NCBI GenBank assembly: GCA_024707075.1
Contig: JANQAK010000001.1
Coordinates: 1,076,001-1,140,000, forward strand
DNA from: Afipia sp.
GTDB lineage: Bacteria > Pseudomonadota > Alphaproteobacteria > Rhizobiales > Xanthobacteraceae
Direction: 5' to 3'
DNA: 64,000 bases
The notes below the pieces were generated by a model, which made no database searches, was not told the origin of the DNA, and saw only the letters and a program-made list of their open reading frames with translations. The translations under genes and the position numbers were made by a program. Each line of letters opens with the position of its first letter. Position 1 is the stretch's first letter. Below are positions 44,128-54,762 of this stretch, piece after piece.

Positions 44128-44796
44128 ATGACCGCGCTGGCCGCACTCATTCGCCGCGATGTCAGGATCGCGCTGCGCGCCGGCGGCGGCGCGCTGATCG
44201 GCGTACTGTTTTTCCTTTCGGTGATCGTGGTGATGCCGTTCGCGCTTGGCCCCGATCTGGCGCTGCTGAAACGCATCGGCCCCGCCATTCTCTGGCTCGG
44301 CGCGATGCTCGCGAGCCTGCTGACGCTCGACCGGCTGTTCACCGCCGATCTCGACGACGGCTCGCTCGACCTGATCGCCATGAGCCGCACACCGCTGGAA
44401 CTGACCTGCGCGGCGAAGGCGCTGGCGCACTGGCTGGCGGCGGGCGTGCCGCTGATCGTGGCGACGCCCATTCTTGGCATCCTGCTCAATCTCGACGGCG
44501 AGGCGACATTCGCGGTGGCGCTGACGCTATTGGCCGGCACGCCCGCGCTGACCTTCACCGGCATGATCGGCGCGGCGCTCGCGGTCACGCTGCGGCGGGG
44601 CGGATTGCTGCTCGCGGTGGTGGTGCTGCCGCTGTCGATCCCGATGCTGATTTTCGGCGTCGCCGCCTCGAACGCGGCTATCGCGGGGCCGGGCGCATTC
44701 GGCACGCCGTTCTCGATCCTGTGCGCGCTGTCGCTGGTCAGCCTGGTGGTCGGGCCGTTCGCCGCCGCCGCCAGCCTGCGGCAGGGGCTCGACTGA
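44128..44796 (+). CDS. ccmB: Heme exporter membrane protein CcmB
   Basis: Membrane subunit of the CcmABCD complex, with 222 residues and six hydrophobic helices. The N-terminal LIRRDVRIALRAGGGALIGVLFF, the GPAILWLGAMLASLLTLDRLF stretch and GSLDLIAMSRTPLEL are typical of CcmB. ccmC starts about 95 nt further on. Confidence 0.95.
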   Translation: MTALAALIRRDVRIALRAGGGALIGVLFFLSVIVVMPFALGPDLALLKRIGPAILWLGAMLASLLTLDRLFTADLDDGSLDLIAMSRTPLELTCAAKALAHWLAAGVPLIVATPILGILLNLDGEATFAVALTLLAGTPALTFTGMIGAALAVTLRRGGLLLAVVVLPLSIPMLIFGVAASNAAIAGPGAFGTPFSILCALSLVSLVVGPFAAAASLRQGLD

Positions 44797-44890
44797 TGCA
44801 GAACTCCGCCCGATCAACTCTCGCGGAAACGCGCCGCCGCGCCATTCCCGCGCATTGCCTGTCGCCCCTGTCACCATTATCAGGAACGCC

Positions 44891-45622
44891 ATGAGCCTTA
44901 TCGACCTCGCCAATCCTACAAAGTTCCTCGCGCTCACCGCGCGCGTGCTGCCCTGGCTTGCTGTAACGACGGCGATCCTGCTCGTGGCCGGGCTTTATCT
45001 GTCGGCGATGGCGCCCGACGATTACCAGCAGGGCGCGACGGTGAAGATCATGTTCATCCACGTTCCCAACGCGTGGCTGTCGATGTTCGTGTGGGGCGTG
45101 ATGAGCGTGGCCGCGCTCGGCACGCTGGTGTGGCGGCATCCGCTGGCGGACGTGGCGGCGAAGGCCGCCGCTCCGATCGGCGCGGCGTTCACGTTTCTCG
45201 CGCTGGTGACGGGTTCGCTGTGGGGCCGTCCGATGTGGGGCACCTATTGGGAATGGGACGCGCGGCTGACGTCGGTGCTGATCCTGTTCCTGATGTATCT
45301 CGGCATCATGGCGCTGTGGCGCGCGGTGGAAGATCCCTCTCGCGCGGCGCGGGCCGCCGCGATCCTGACCCTGGTCGGCGCGATCAATATTCCGATCATC
45401 AAGTTCTCGGTGGAGTGGTGGAACACGCTGCACCAGGGCGCATCGGTGTTCCGCGCCGGCGGGCCGACCATGGACCGCGCATTCCTGATTCCGCTGCTCA
45501 TCATGGCGGTGGCGTTCTCGCTGCTGTTCGTGACGCTGCATCTGGCGGCGATGCGCAACGAGATCCTGCGCCGCCGGGTGCGCACCTTGCAGATCATGCA
45601 AGCCAGCCGGCAGGCGGCGTGA
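44891..45622 (+). CDS. ccmC: Heme exporter protein CcmC
   Basis: Membrane protein that delivers heme to the chaperone CcmE. It has 243 residues from ATG 44891, preceded by AGGAA; the TTG further upstream is not needed. The tryptophan-rich heme-binding loop [18 protein letters not shown] is intact, and periplasmic His residues occur in MFIHVPNAW and NTLHQGAS, the expected heme ligands. Its stop shares one base with the ccmD start. Confidence 0.96.
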   Translation: MSLIDLANPTKFLALTARVLPWLAVTTAILLVAGLYLSAMAPDDYQQGATVKIMFIHVPNAWLSMFVWGVMSVAALGTLVWRHPLADVAAKAAAPIGAAFTFLALVTGSLWGRPMWGTYWEWDARLTSVLILFLMYLGIMALWRAVEDPSRAARAAAILTLVGAINIPIIKFSVEWWNTLHQGASVFRAGGPTMDRAFLIPLLIMAVAFSLLFVTLHLAAMRNEILRRRVRTLQIMQASRQAA

Positions 45623-45801
45623 TGTCCTTCGGTCCCTACGCCTCCTTCATCGTCACGTCGTACCTGCTGGCCGCCTTCGTGGTCGCGGCGCTGATCGTCT
45701 GGATCGCGCTCGACTACCGCCGCCAGCAGCGCACGCTGCGCGATCTCGAAGCCAGCGGCGTCACCCGCCGTTCGGCGCAGACCTCCGGCAAACCGTCATG
45801 A
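45622..45801 (+). CDS. ccmD: Heme exporter protein CcmD
   Basis: Small single-pass membrane protein of 59 residues needed to release holo-CcmE from CcmABC. It has one hydrophobic helix (about residues 8-29, [21 protein letters not shown]) followed by [20 protein letters not shown], the usual CcmD tail. It overlaps ccmC by one base and ccmG by four (ATGA). Confidence 0.9.
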   Translation: MSFGPYASFIVTSYLLAAFVVAALIVWIALDYRRQQRTLRDLEASGVTRRSAQTSGKPS

Positions 45802-46385
45802 GCGGGAACACCACGGCAAAGCCGCAACGGCGCTCGTGGCTTGTGGCATTGCCGCTGATCGCTTTCGCCGTGCTGGCCGGACTGTTCTGGTTCCGGCTGG
45901 GCTCAGGCGATCCGGCGCGGATTCCCTCCGCGCTGATCGGCCGCCCCGCGCCGCAGACCCAACTGCCACCGCTGGACGGACTCGTTGCCGACGGCGCGCA
46001 GGTGCCGGGCCTCGACCCGGCGCAGTTCAAGGGCCATGTCAGCGTCGTGAATGTGTGGGCGTCGTGGTGCGTGCCGTGTCACGACGAAGCGCCGTTATTG
46101 TTGCAGCTTTCGCAGGACAAGCGCATCCGCATCATCGGCATCAACTACAAGGACACCCAGGACAACGCGCGGCGTTTCCTCGGCCGCCACGGCAATCCGT
46201 TCTCGGCCGTCGGCGTCGACGCCAAGGGCCGCGCCTCGATCGAGTGGGGCGTCTATGGCGTGCCCGAGACCTTCGTGATCGGCCGCGACGGCACCATCGC
46301 CTACAAGCTGATCGGGGCGATCACGCCCGACAACTTCGACAGCGTGCTGAAAGCCGAGATCGAAAAGGCGCTGCGGGCGAACTAG
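45798..46385 (+). CDS. ccmG: Thiol:disulfide interchange protein CcmG/DsbE
   Basis: Membrane-anchored periplasmic thioredoxin that keeps apocytochrome c cysteines reduced for heme attachment. It has 195 residues: an N-terminal anchor ([18 protein letters not shown]), then [14 protein letters not shown], the active site [13 protein letters not shown], and the cis-Pro region [13 protein letters not shown]. It is the last ccm gene here; ccmE, ccmF and ccmH are not in the window. Confidence 0.95.
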   Translation: MSGNTTAKPQRRSWLVALPLIAFAVLAGLFWFRLGSGDPARIPSALIGRPAPQTQLPPLDGLVADGAQVPGLDPAQFKGHVSVVNVWASWCVPCHDEAPLLLQLSQDKRIRIIGINYKDTQDNARRFLGRHGNPFSAVGVDAKGRASIEWGVYGVPETFVIGRDGTIAYKLIGAITPDNFDSVLKAEIEKALRAN

Positions 46386-46507
46386 TTCGCCGCGATGCAT
46401 CAAAAATAATTTTGCGCTTTTATCTGCCGTTCATTTGGCGGCCATGGCGCGGCCACGAATTCCGCCATAGCTTCGACGCGTTGCAATCACTGTCCTGGAG
46501 GGACACC

Positions 46508-46897
46508 ATGCGTTATTCGAAACTTGTTTCATTGACCGCCGCGACCCTTGCTCTCGGTCTGCTCGCCTCGTCGCCCTCGTTCTCCCAGGCGACGCAGCCC
46601 GCCACCGGCGGCAAGATGGCGCCTCCGCCCGCCGCGACGACTGCGCCGAAGGCTGACTCGAAGATGGCGCCGGCGGCAAAGACCGAGACCAAGGCCGCGC
46701 CGAAGGCCGAACTGCTCGACATCAATTCGGCGAGCGCCGACGAACTGAAGGCGCTGAAGGGCATCGGCGATGCCTATTCCGCCGCGATCATCAAGGGCCG
46801 CCCCTACAAGGGCAAGGACGAACTGGTGCAGAAGAAGATCGTCCCCGAGAAGACCTACGCCGAGATCAAGGACAAGATCATCGCGAAGCAGAAGTAA
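46508..46897 (+). CDS. Secreted helix-hairpin-helix protein (ComEA-like domain)
   Basis: Protein of 129 residues. A signal peptide ([20 protein letters not shown], cleavage near SQA) is followed by a low-complexity Ala/Pro/Lys linker (about 28-65) and one HhH domain: [37 protein letters not shown], then [15 protein letters not shown]. The domain resembles the DNA-binding domain of ComEA, but there is no transmembrane anchor beyond the signal. The role is unknown; a periplasmic nucleic-acid or protein-binding function is inferred. It lies 122 nt after ccmG and has its own terminator. Confidence 0.85.
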   Translation: MRYSKLVSLTAATLALGLLASSPSFSQATQPATGGKMAPPPAATTAPKADSKMAPAAKTETKAAPKAELLDINSASADELKALKGIGDAYSAAIIKGRPYKGKDELVQKKIVPEKTYAEIKDKIIAKQK

Positions 46898-46926
46898 TCT
46901 GCTTCACTGAATGATCGACGGACTGG

Positions 46927-46958
46927 AACGCACCGGCAGCAATGCCGGTGCGTTTTTC
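46927..46958 (+). terminator. Rho-independent terminator after the HhH gene
   Basis: AACGCACCGGC (46927-46937) pairs perfectly with GCCGGTGCGTT (46944-46954) across six bases, followed by T residues. Confidence 0.9.
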
Positions 46959-46989
46959 TTCGTCATTGCGAGGAGCACTTGCGACTGTG

Positions 46990-47090
46990 GTCCTCTCCCC
47001 CGCTTGCGGGGGAGAGACAGAGAGGGGGCACCGTACCGGAAATGGCATCGGCCCCCTCCCCAACCCTCCCCCGCAAGCGGGGAGGGAGCA
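46990..47090. repeat. Palindromic repeat family A, copy 4
   Basis: CTCTCCCCCGCTTGCGGGGGAGAG and CCTCCCCCGCAAGCGGGGAGG face each other around AGAGGGGGC ... GCCCCCTCCCC. It lies between the convergent HhH gene and yciB. Confidence 0.86.
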
Positions 47091-47092
47091 GT

Positions 47093-47704
47093 TCACCCCT
47101 TGGTAATATCGCCGCGCTCGATGTCGCTCGCCTGGTCGGTGGCGGGCGCGATGCTATGGCGCTTGATCAGCGACGTTTGCAGCATCGCGAACACCGCCGT
47201 GATCGGGATCACGCCGAACGCCTTGAACGACACCCAGAAGTCCGTGGTCTGGGTGCGCCAGATGATTTCGTTCAGCACCGCCATGCCCGCGAAGAAGATC
47301 GCCCAGCGGATCGTCAGCAACCGCCAGCCTTCCGGCGTGAGATTGAACATCTGGTCGAACATGATGGCGATGAACGAGCGACCGAGCAGCAGGCCGATGC
47401 CGAGCGTTAAGGCGAACAGCGCGTAGATGATGGTCGGCTTGAGCTTGATGAAGGTCTCGTCGTGGAAGAACAGCGTCAGTCCGCCGAACACCAGCACGAT
47501 CACCGCAGTGACAATGGCCATCAGCGGGACGTGGCGCGTCACCACATAGGACGCGGCGATCGCAACCACGATGGCGACCATGAACGCGCCGGTGGCGACG
47601 AACAGCCCGAACTTCGCGTTGGCCGCGAAGAAGATCACCAGCGGACCGAGTTCGGTCGCGAGCTTGAACAGCGGATGCGGAGCGGGCTTTTCCGAAGCGG
47701 CCAT
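47093..47704 (-). CDS. yciB: Inner membrane-spanning protein YciB (septation protein A)
   Basis: Polytopic membrane protein of 203 residues and about five hydrophobic segments. Family features are [20 protein letters not shown] near the N-terminus and the C-terminal block [20 protein letters not shown] with [19 protein letters not shown]. Relatives help cell-envelope synthesis and septation. The start overlaps the ftsY stop by one base, so the two are coupled; this pairing is common in the Rhizobiales. Confidence 0.94.
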   Translation of the reverse strand: MAASEKPAPHPLFKLATELGPLVIFFAANAKFGLFVATGAFMVAIVVAIAASYVVTRHVPLMAIVTAVIVLVFGGLTLFFHDETFIKLKPTIIYALFALTLGIGLLLGRSFIAIMFDQMFNLTPEGWRLLTIRWAIFFAGMAVLNEIIWRTQTTDFWVSFKAFGVIPITAVFAMLQTSLIKRHSIAPATDQASDIERGDITKG

Positions 47705-48651
47705 TAGTCGTCCTGTCCTGCGATCGCACGCGCGAAATCACGCGCGGTGAATGGCGCGAGATCGTCGATCCCCTCGCCGACGCCGATGAAATGCACCGGC
47801 AGCTTGTACTTCTCCGACAGAGCGACGAGGATGCCGCCGCGCGCGGTGCCGTCGAGCTTGGTCATCACCAGGCCGGTGACGCCCGCGGTTTTCTGAAACA
47901 CCTCGACCTGCGACAGCGCGTTCTGCCCCACTGTCGCATCGAGCACCAGCAGCACCGCATGCGGCGCGCTCGCATCGACCTTGCCGATCACGCGGCGGAC
48001 TTTCTCAAGCTCGACCATCAGTTCGGTCTTGTTCTGCAATCGCCCGGCGGTGTCGATCAGCAGCACGTCCATGTTCGCAGCCTTGGCGGCTTCCACCGCC
48101 TCGTAGGCGAGGCTCGCGGAGTCCGATCCCTGCGCGCGCGCCACCACCGGCACCTTGTTGCGCTCGCCCCACACCTTCAACTGTTCGATGGCGGCGGCGC
48201 GGAAGGTGTCGCCCGCAGCCAGCATCACCTTGCGGCCCTCGGCGGACAATTTCGCGGCGAGCTTGCCGATGGTGGTGGTCTTGCCGGAGCCGTTGACGCC
48301 GACCACAAGAATGACGAACGGCTTCTGCGCGGCGTCGATCACAAGCGGCTGCGCGACGGGGGCGAGCACCTTCTCGACTTCAGCGGCGACAATGGTGGTC
48401 ACATCGTCCGCCGACACCGACTTGTCGTAACGGCCCTTGCCGACGGCCTCGGCGATGCGTGCCGCGACCTCGGTTCCGAGATCGGCGCGCAGCAGCACAT
48501 CCTCGATGTCGTCGAGCATGGCGCGGTCGAGCTTGCGCTTGGTGACGAGATCGGCCACCGCCGTGCCCAGCGAACTCGACGTGCGCTTGAGGCCGGCGGA
48601 AAGCCTGCGCCACCAGCTTTGCTTGGGTTGTTCCTGCGGACTGTCACTCAT
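47704..48651 (-). CDS. ftsY: Signal recognition particle receptor FtsY
   Basis: SRP GTPase receptor that docks ribosome-SRP complexes at the membrane. It has 315 residues: a short charged N-terminus, the N domain ([20 protein letters not shown]) and the G domain with [52 protein letters not shown] and the closing [20 protein letters not shown]. It is divergent from the RluA-family gene with only about 50 nt between starts. Confidence 0.97.
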   Translation of the reverse strand: MSDSPQEQPKQSWWRRLSAGLKRTSSSLGTAVADLVTKRKLDRAMLDDIEDVLLRADLGTEVAARIAEAVGKGRYDKSVSADDVTTIVAAEVEKVLAPVAQPLVIDAAQKPFVILVVGVNGSGKTTTIGKLAAKLSAEGRKVMLAAGDTFRAAAIEQLKVWGERNKVPVVARAQGSDSASLAYEAVEAAKAANMDVLLIDTAGRLQNKTELMVELEKVRRVIGKVDASAPHAVLLVLDATVGQNALSQVEVFQKTAGVTGLVMTKLDGTARGGILVALSEKYKLPVHFIGVGEGIDDLAPFTARDFARAIAGQDD

Positions 48652-48703
48652 GCGGAGGGTGTGTTACCCGGTTCGGGCTTCAAACGAAAGTCGTTCAGGA
48701 TCA

Positions 48704-49619
48704 ATGGATACGCCGCAGCCGACACCGGAAGAAATGCAGGCCCGCGTGCTTCACCGCGACGGGCTGATGCTGGTGATCGACAAGCCGGCCGGTATCGCCG
48801 TGCATAAGGGGCCAAAGGGCGGCCCCAATCTGGAAGCCTCGTTCGACGCGCTGCGCTACGGACTGCCGCGCCCGCCCGTGCTCGCCCACCGGCTCGACCG
48901 CGATACCTCTGGCTGTCTCGTGCTGGGACGCCACCGCAAGGCGACGGCCTCGCTCGGCCTGCTGTTCAAGCACGGCAAGATCTCGAAAACCTATTGGGCG
49001 GTGGTCGAAGGTGGGCCTGTCGAGGACGAAGGCGAGATCGACATTCCGCTGGGACGTTTGGACGCGGAGCGCGGCTGGTGGCAGAAGCCGGACCCGAACG
49101 GGTTCCCGTCGCAGACAAAATGGAAAGTGCTCGGACGTTCTTCTCCCGCCTCCCCCCTTGCGGGGGAGGTCGAACGCGAAGCGTTCGGGAGGGGGGCGAT
49201 GCCCGCCAATACGGCATCAGCAGATCACCCCCTCCCCAACCCTCCCCCGCAAGGGGGAGGGAGCAGATCGTGCATGCGGCAACGAAGCTGCACTCGCTGC
49301 TTCTTCAAAATCAAATCGGTCGACTCAACTGACCTGGCTGGCGATGGAGCCGATCACCGGCCGCACCCATCAGTTGCGCGTGCATAGCGCGGCGAGCGGC
49401 TGGCCGATCGTCGGCGACAACATCTACGGCAACGGCCCGCGCTTCGGAGAGCCGTCGCTGCATCTTCATGCGCGCGAGATCGTGATCCCGCTATCGAAGA
49501 ACAAGCCGCCGGTGCGCGTGGTCGCGCCGGTGCCGCTCCACTTGCAGGAGCGGCTCAGGGCATGCGGATGGAAGGGCGAGGAGGCGGTGGTTCCGGCAAT
49601 CGCAACAGCCGCTGTCTGA
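48704..49619 (+). pseudogene. RluA-family rRNA/tRNA pseudouridine synthase, interrupted by a palindromic repeat
   Basis: The N-terminal part ([38 protein letters not shown], catalytic Asp in [14 protein letters not shown]) is in one frame up to KWKVLGRSS. The C-terminal part ([36 protein letters not shown]) resumes in another frame after 49320. Between them lies a complete copy of repeat family A (49144-49265). The total length from ATG to TGA leaves one extra base modulo three, so no continuous protein results. It is either a true pseudogene or a gene with an in-frame repeat plus a sequence error. Confidence 0.75.
49144..49265. repeat. Palindromic repeat family A, copy 5 (inside the RluA-family gene)
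   Basis: CTCCCCCCTTGCGGGGGAG and CCTCCCCCGCAAGGGGGAGG face each other, with the inner hairpin CGAACGCGAAGCGTTCG. It is the only copy of the family in this window that lies within coding sequence. Confidence 0.86.
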
Positions 49620-49641
49620 AACACAAATGTGACAACGATGT

Positions 49642-49754
49642 CGTCCCCGCGAAGGCGGGGACCCATAACCACCGCACACTGCGATGACGATCGCTCCAGC
49701 ATCGCTCTCGACCCCACAACTCAGGGAGTATGGGTCCCCGCCTTCGCGGGGACG
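49642..49754. repeat. Palindromic repeat family B, copy 2
   Basis: A 26-bp arm at 49642-49667 (CGTCCCCGCGAAGGCGGGGA, then CCCATA) is repeated as an exact inverted copy at 49729-49754. The 61-nt spacer has no clear gene. It lies between the RluA-family gene and the rpsA terminator. Confidence 0.85.
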
Positions 49755-49796
49755 ACCGGTGAGAGATGACACTCCTCGCGATGACGAACGGCCAAA

Positions 49797-49828
49797 CAAA
49801 AAGGGCCCCGGAAATTCCGGAGCCCTTC
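49797..49828 (-). terminator. Rho-independent terminator after rpsA
   Basis: On the minus strand AAGGGCTCCGG and CCGGGGCCCTT pair around AATTT (one mismatch), followed by a T-run. It lies 35 nt after the rpsA stop. Confidence 0.85.
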
Positions 49829-49862
49829 GTTGTTTCGGCAGCCGCGTGACGCGGCGGCGATC

Positions 49863-51563
49863 TTACTTGTCGCGCTTCTTGAGCGCGTTGCCGAGAATGT
49901 CGCCCAGCGTCGCACCCGAGTCCGAAGACCCGTACTGCGCGATGGCTTCCTTCTCTTCGGCGACTTCGAGCGCCTTGATCGAGACCTGCACCTTGCGCGC
50001 CTTCTTGTCGAACTGGATGACGCGGGCGTCAACCTTTTCGCCGACGGCGAAACGCTCGGCACGCTGGTCGCCGCGATCGCGGGCGAGTTCAGAACGCTTG
50101 ATGAAGGTGGTGAAGTCGGTGCCGGTGATCTGAACCTCGATCCCGGCTTCCTTCACCTCGATGATCTCGCAGGTCACGACGGCGCCCTTCTTGACGTCGC
50201 CCGGCTCCGCGAACGGATCGCCCTCGAGCTGCTTGACGCCGAGCGAGATGCGCTCCTTCTCGACATCGACGTCGAGCACCACGGCCTTGACCATGTCGCC
50301 CTTCTTGAAGTTGTCGATGACCTGTTCGCCCGGCTGCTTCCAGTCGAGGTCGGACAAATGGACCATGCCGTCGACGTCGCCTTCGAGGCCGAGGAACAGA
50401 CCGAACTCGGTCTTGTTCTTGACTTCGCCTTCGACGACCGAACCCACCGGGAACTTCTCGACGAACACTTCCCACGGATTGCGCATGGTCTGCTTGAGAC
50501 CGAGCGAGATGCGGCGCTTGGCCGAATCCACTTCGAGAACCTGCACTTCGACTTCCTGCGAGGTCGAAACGATCTTGCCGGGGTGCATGTTCTTCTTGGT
50601 CCACGACATTTCCGAGACGTGGATCAGGCCTTCGATGCCCGGCTCCAGTTCGACGAACGCGCCGTAGTCGGTGATGTTGGTGACGCGTCCGGTGAAGCGC
50701 GAGTTCAGCGGATACTTCGCCTCGATGCCCTGCCACGGATCGTCCAGCAGCTGCTTCATGCCGAGCGAAATGCGGTGGGTCTCGTGGTTGATCTTAATGA
50801 TCTTGACCTTCACCGTCTGGCCGATGGCGAGCACCTCGGTCGGATGGTTGACGCGGCGCCATGCGATGTCGGTGACGTGCAGCAGGCCGTCGATGCCGCC
50901 GAGATCAACGAACGCACCGTAGTCGGTGATGTTCTTGACCACGCCGTCGATGACCTGACCCTCTTCGAGGTTCTGCACCAGTTCCTGACGCTGTTCGGCG
51001 CGGGTCTCTTCGAGAACCGTGCGGCGCGACACCACGATGTTGCCGCGGCGGCGGTCCATCTTGAGGATCTGGAACGGCTGCGAGTTGTTCATCAGCGGCG
51101 CGACGTCGCGGATCGGACGAATGTCCACCTGCGAGCGCGGCAGGAAGGCGACAGCGCCGTCGAGATCGACGGTGAAGCCACCCTTGACCTGATTGAAGAT
51201 GACGCCGTGAACCTTCTCGTTGTTGTTGAAGGCCTTCTCGAGCTTGCCCCAGCTTTCCTCGCGGCGCGCCTTGTCGCGCGACAGCACGGCTTCGCCGAGT
51301 GCGTTCTCGATCCGGTCGAGGAACACCTCGACTTCGTCACCGACCTTGAGGTCGTTCTCACGGCCGGGGCCGTTGAATTCGCGGAGAGCCACGCGGCCCT
51401 CGGTCTTCAGGCCGACGTCGATGACGGCCATGTCTTTCTCGATCGCAACAACAATGCCCTTGATGACGGAGCTCTCTTGCAGGTTGCCGCCTGCGAAGGA
51501 CTCATCAAGCATCGCGGCGAAATCGTCGCGGGAAGGATTATAGGAAGTAGCAGTCGAAGCCAT
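49863..51563 (-). CDS. rpsA: 30S ribosomal protein S1
   Basis: mRNA-binding protein of the small subunit, with 566 residues and six S1 (OB-fold) repeats. The repeat signature G-x-V-x-x-[IV]-x-x-[FY]-G-[AL]-F-V recurs, for example GVVKNITDYGAFVDLGGIDG, GRVTNITDYGAFVELEPGIE and GEVKNKTEFGLFLGLEGDVD. HVSEMSWTKKN is typical of repeat four. It lies downstream of aroA-cmk, a conserved order, after a 257-nt gap in which I see no gene. Confidence 0.98.
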   Translation of the reverse strand: MASTATSYNPSRDDFAAMLDESFAGGNLQESSVIKGIVVAIEKDMAVIDVGLKTEGRVALREFNGPGRENDLKVGDEVEVFLDRIENALGEAVLSRDKARREESWGKLEKAFNNNEKVHGVIFNQVKGGFTVDLDGAVAFLPRSQVDIRPIRDVAPLMNNSQPFQILKMDRRRGNIVVSRRTVLEETRAEQRQELVQNLEEGQVIDGVVKNITDYGAFVDLGGIDGLLHVTDIAWRRVNHPTEVLAIGQTVKVKIIKINHETHRISLGMKQLLDDPWQGIEAKYPLNSRFTGRVTNITDYGAFVELEPGIEGLIHVSEMSWTKKNMHPGKIVSTSQEVEVQVLEVDSAKRRISLGLKQTMRNPWEVFVEKFPVGSVVEGEVKNKTEFGLFLGLEGDVDGMVHLSDLDWKQPGEQVIDNFKKGDMVKAVVLDVDVEKERISLGVKQLEGDPFAEPGDVKKGAVVTCEIIEVKEAGIEVQITGTDFTTFIKRSELARDRGDQRAERFAVGEKVDARVIQFDKKARKVQVSIKALEVAEEKEAIAQYGSSDSGATLGDILGNALKKRDK

Positions 51564-51820
51564 TTGTTCTCCAAATGCGGAATGCCGGCAGCGGGGTTAA
51601 GGGCGTATCGCGCATCCAGTGCCAAAGGTCCGCTGCCTTTGACGACCGCCTTCACAAACAATGTTTGCGAAAACGGGCCGGCCTGTGCCTGCACGAGCGA
51701 TACGGTGCGTAAATTCGGATTGTCGCGTTATCCGCGCGACGCGGTATCCGGGGCCAGAAGCAAGATCGACTGCTCAAAAACCGGGAGCGGGCATTCCTCC
51801 AATGACGGCAGGGAGATCGG

Positions 51821-52455
51821 TTAGTCCCTAGGCCGGCCCGCTCGGACGGCTTCGACAATGTCGATGGCAGCCCGGACGCCGCTCTCTATATCCAACTGAG
51901 AGTTATCCAGCAAGTATGCATCCGGGGCCGCTTTTAAAGGCGCCGCGGCCCTGTTCCGGTCGCGTTCGTCGCGCTTGAGGATGTCCGCCAGCACGGCGGC
52001 CTCGTCGGCCTGCTCGCCCCGCGCCCGCATCTCCAGCGCGCGGCGGTGGGCCCGGACCGTCGGGTCGGCCACCACGAAAATCTTCACCTCGGCATCCGGG
52101 CAGATCACGGTTCCGATGTCGCGGCCGTCGAGCACCGCGCCGGGAGGGCCGGCGGCGAAATTCCGCTGGAATGTCAGCAGCGCCGCCCTCACCTTATGGT
52201 GCGCGGATACCATAGAGGCCGCTTCCCCGACCCGCTGGGTCTTCAGCACGGGGTCGCCGAACGCCGCCGGATCGAGCTCCGCCGCCAGCGTCGCGGCGCG
52301 GGCCTCATCGGCCAGGTCCGCCCCGGCATCCAGCATGGCCTTGGCCACGGCGCGGTAGATCAGCCCGGTATCGAGGTGGCGGAAGTGATAATGCGCGGCA
52401 AGCCGCTTGCCGAGCGTGCCCTTGCCCGACGCCGCGGGTCCGTCGATGGCGATAA

Positions 52456-52459
<4 letters not shown>
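51821..52459 (-). CDS. cmk: Cytidylate kinase
   Basis: Phosphorylates CMP and dCMP with ATP, with 212 residues. The P-loop [15 protein letters not shown] lies at residues 7-21, followed by [35 protein letters not shown] and the LID-region [12 protein letters not shown] with [20 protein letters not shown]. The ATG overlaps the aroA stop by four bases. Confidence 0.97.
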
Positions 52460-53824
<1,365 letters not shown>

Positions 53825-53947
53825 CTACCACGGGCTTACCGGCGCGTCACGGCCCGGTCATTTATCGTTCAAACCGCTATTGACAGCGGCGGCGCAACTA
53901 GCCAAGTGAAGCACCGCTTTTTCAAGACATTCTCAGGACTATAAGCC

Positions 53948-54364
53948 GTGGCCAAAGCCGATCTCGGAACCAAGCGCATTTGCCCGACCACGGGCAAGAA
54001 GTTCTATGACCTCAACAAGACCCCGGTGATTTCGCCGTACACCGGCGAGGTTGTGCCGATTGCGCCGATTCCTCCGCCGCGCACGCGCGCCGACGCCGCC
54101 GCACGGGCTGCCGCGGCCAGCGCCGCCAGCATCGTGCCGGAGCCGGCCGAGGCGGAAGAGTTGGTTTCGCTGGAAGAGGCCGACGCCGAAGAGAACACCG
54201 GCAAGGTCAAGGCCGTGGTGCCGGAATCGGAAGACGACATCGAAGTCGATGAGACCCTCACCGACGACGATGACGATGATTCGACCTTCATCGCCGAGGA
54301 CGAGGAAGACGACGAAGACGTCACCGACATCATCGGCGACGTGACGGGCGACGAAGAGACTTGA
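53948..54364 (+). CDS. TIGR02300 family protein
   Basis: Alphaproteobacterial protein of 138 residues from GTG 53948. The conserved N-terminus LGTKRICPTTGKKFYDLNKT with PVISPYTGE carries the family signature. An Ala/Pro-rich linker follows, and the last 60 residues are very acidic (ETLTDDDDDDSTFIAEDEED). The function is unknown; the N-terminal Cys with the paired PVISPYTG motif looks like half of a zinc-ribbon. It is divergent from aroA and upstream of tRNA-Ala, as in relatives. Confidence 0.88.
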   Translation: MAKADLGTKRICPTTGKKFYDLNKTPVISPYTGEVVPIAPIPPPRTRADAAARAAAASAASIVPEPAEAEELVSLEEADAEENTGKVKAVVPESEDDIEVDETLTDDDDDDSTFIAEDEEDDEDVTDIIGDVTGDEET

Positions 54365-54482
54365 GATAAACTCTCAAGTGTGATTTTTGACGCGTATTCC
54401 GCGAAGCGGATATTGATTTGCCGAATACGCGCAAATTCTAAGAGACGAACACCGCGTTGTCCCACCGCGCGGTGAGGTGTTC

Positions 54483-54558
<76 letters not shown>

Positions 54559-54609
54559 CGCTTCGCCTTCGGCTACGCGTGGCGCAGCCACGCAGCCGAA
54601 GGCGAAGCG
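54559..54609. repeat. Long two-part hairpin immediately after tRNA-Ala
   Basis: CGCTTCGCCTTCGGCT (54559-54574) pairs perfectly with AGCCGAAGGCGAAGCG (54594-54609), and inside it GCGTGGC (54577-54583) pairs with GCCACGC (54587-54593) around GCA. The core TACGCGTGGCGCAGCCAC recurs at about 54684-54702. There is no T-run. It may be a dispersed element, or act in tRNA transcript ending or processing. Confidence 0.75.
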
Positions 54610-54762
54610 TGCCCGGCAAAGCCCGAAGGGCGACGACGGGCCTAGTTCACACCCTCAAAATCCCGATCGCTCCCGCAGCCAGGCTACGCGTGGCGCAGCC
54701 ACTACTATTGTGCAATCCAAAGCGTTTGACGCCGCACAGTCATACGACGGAAGATGCGCGCC

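Noticed and set aside
49830-51824. A 664-codon plus-strand frame opposite rpsA
   Set aside because: A shadow of the repeated S1 domains; its apparent internal repeats come from rpsA.
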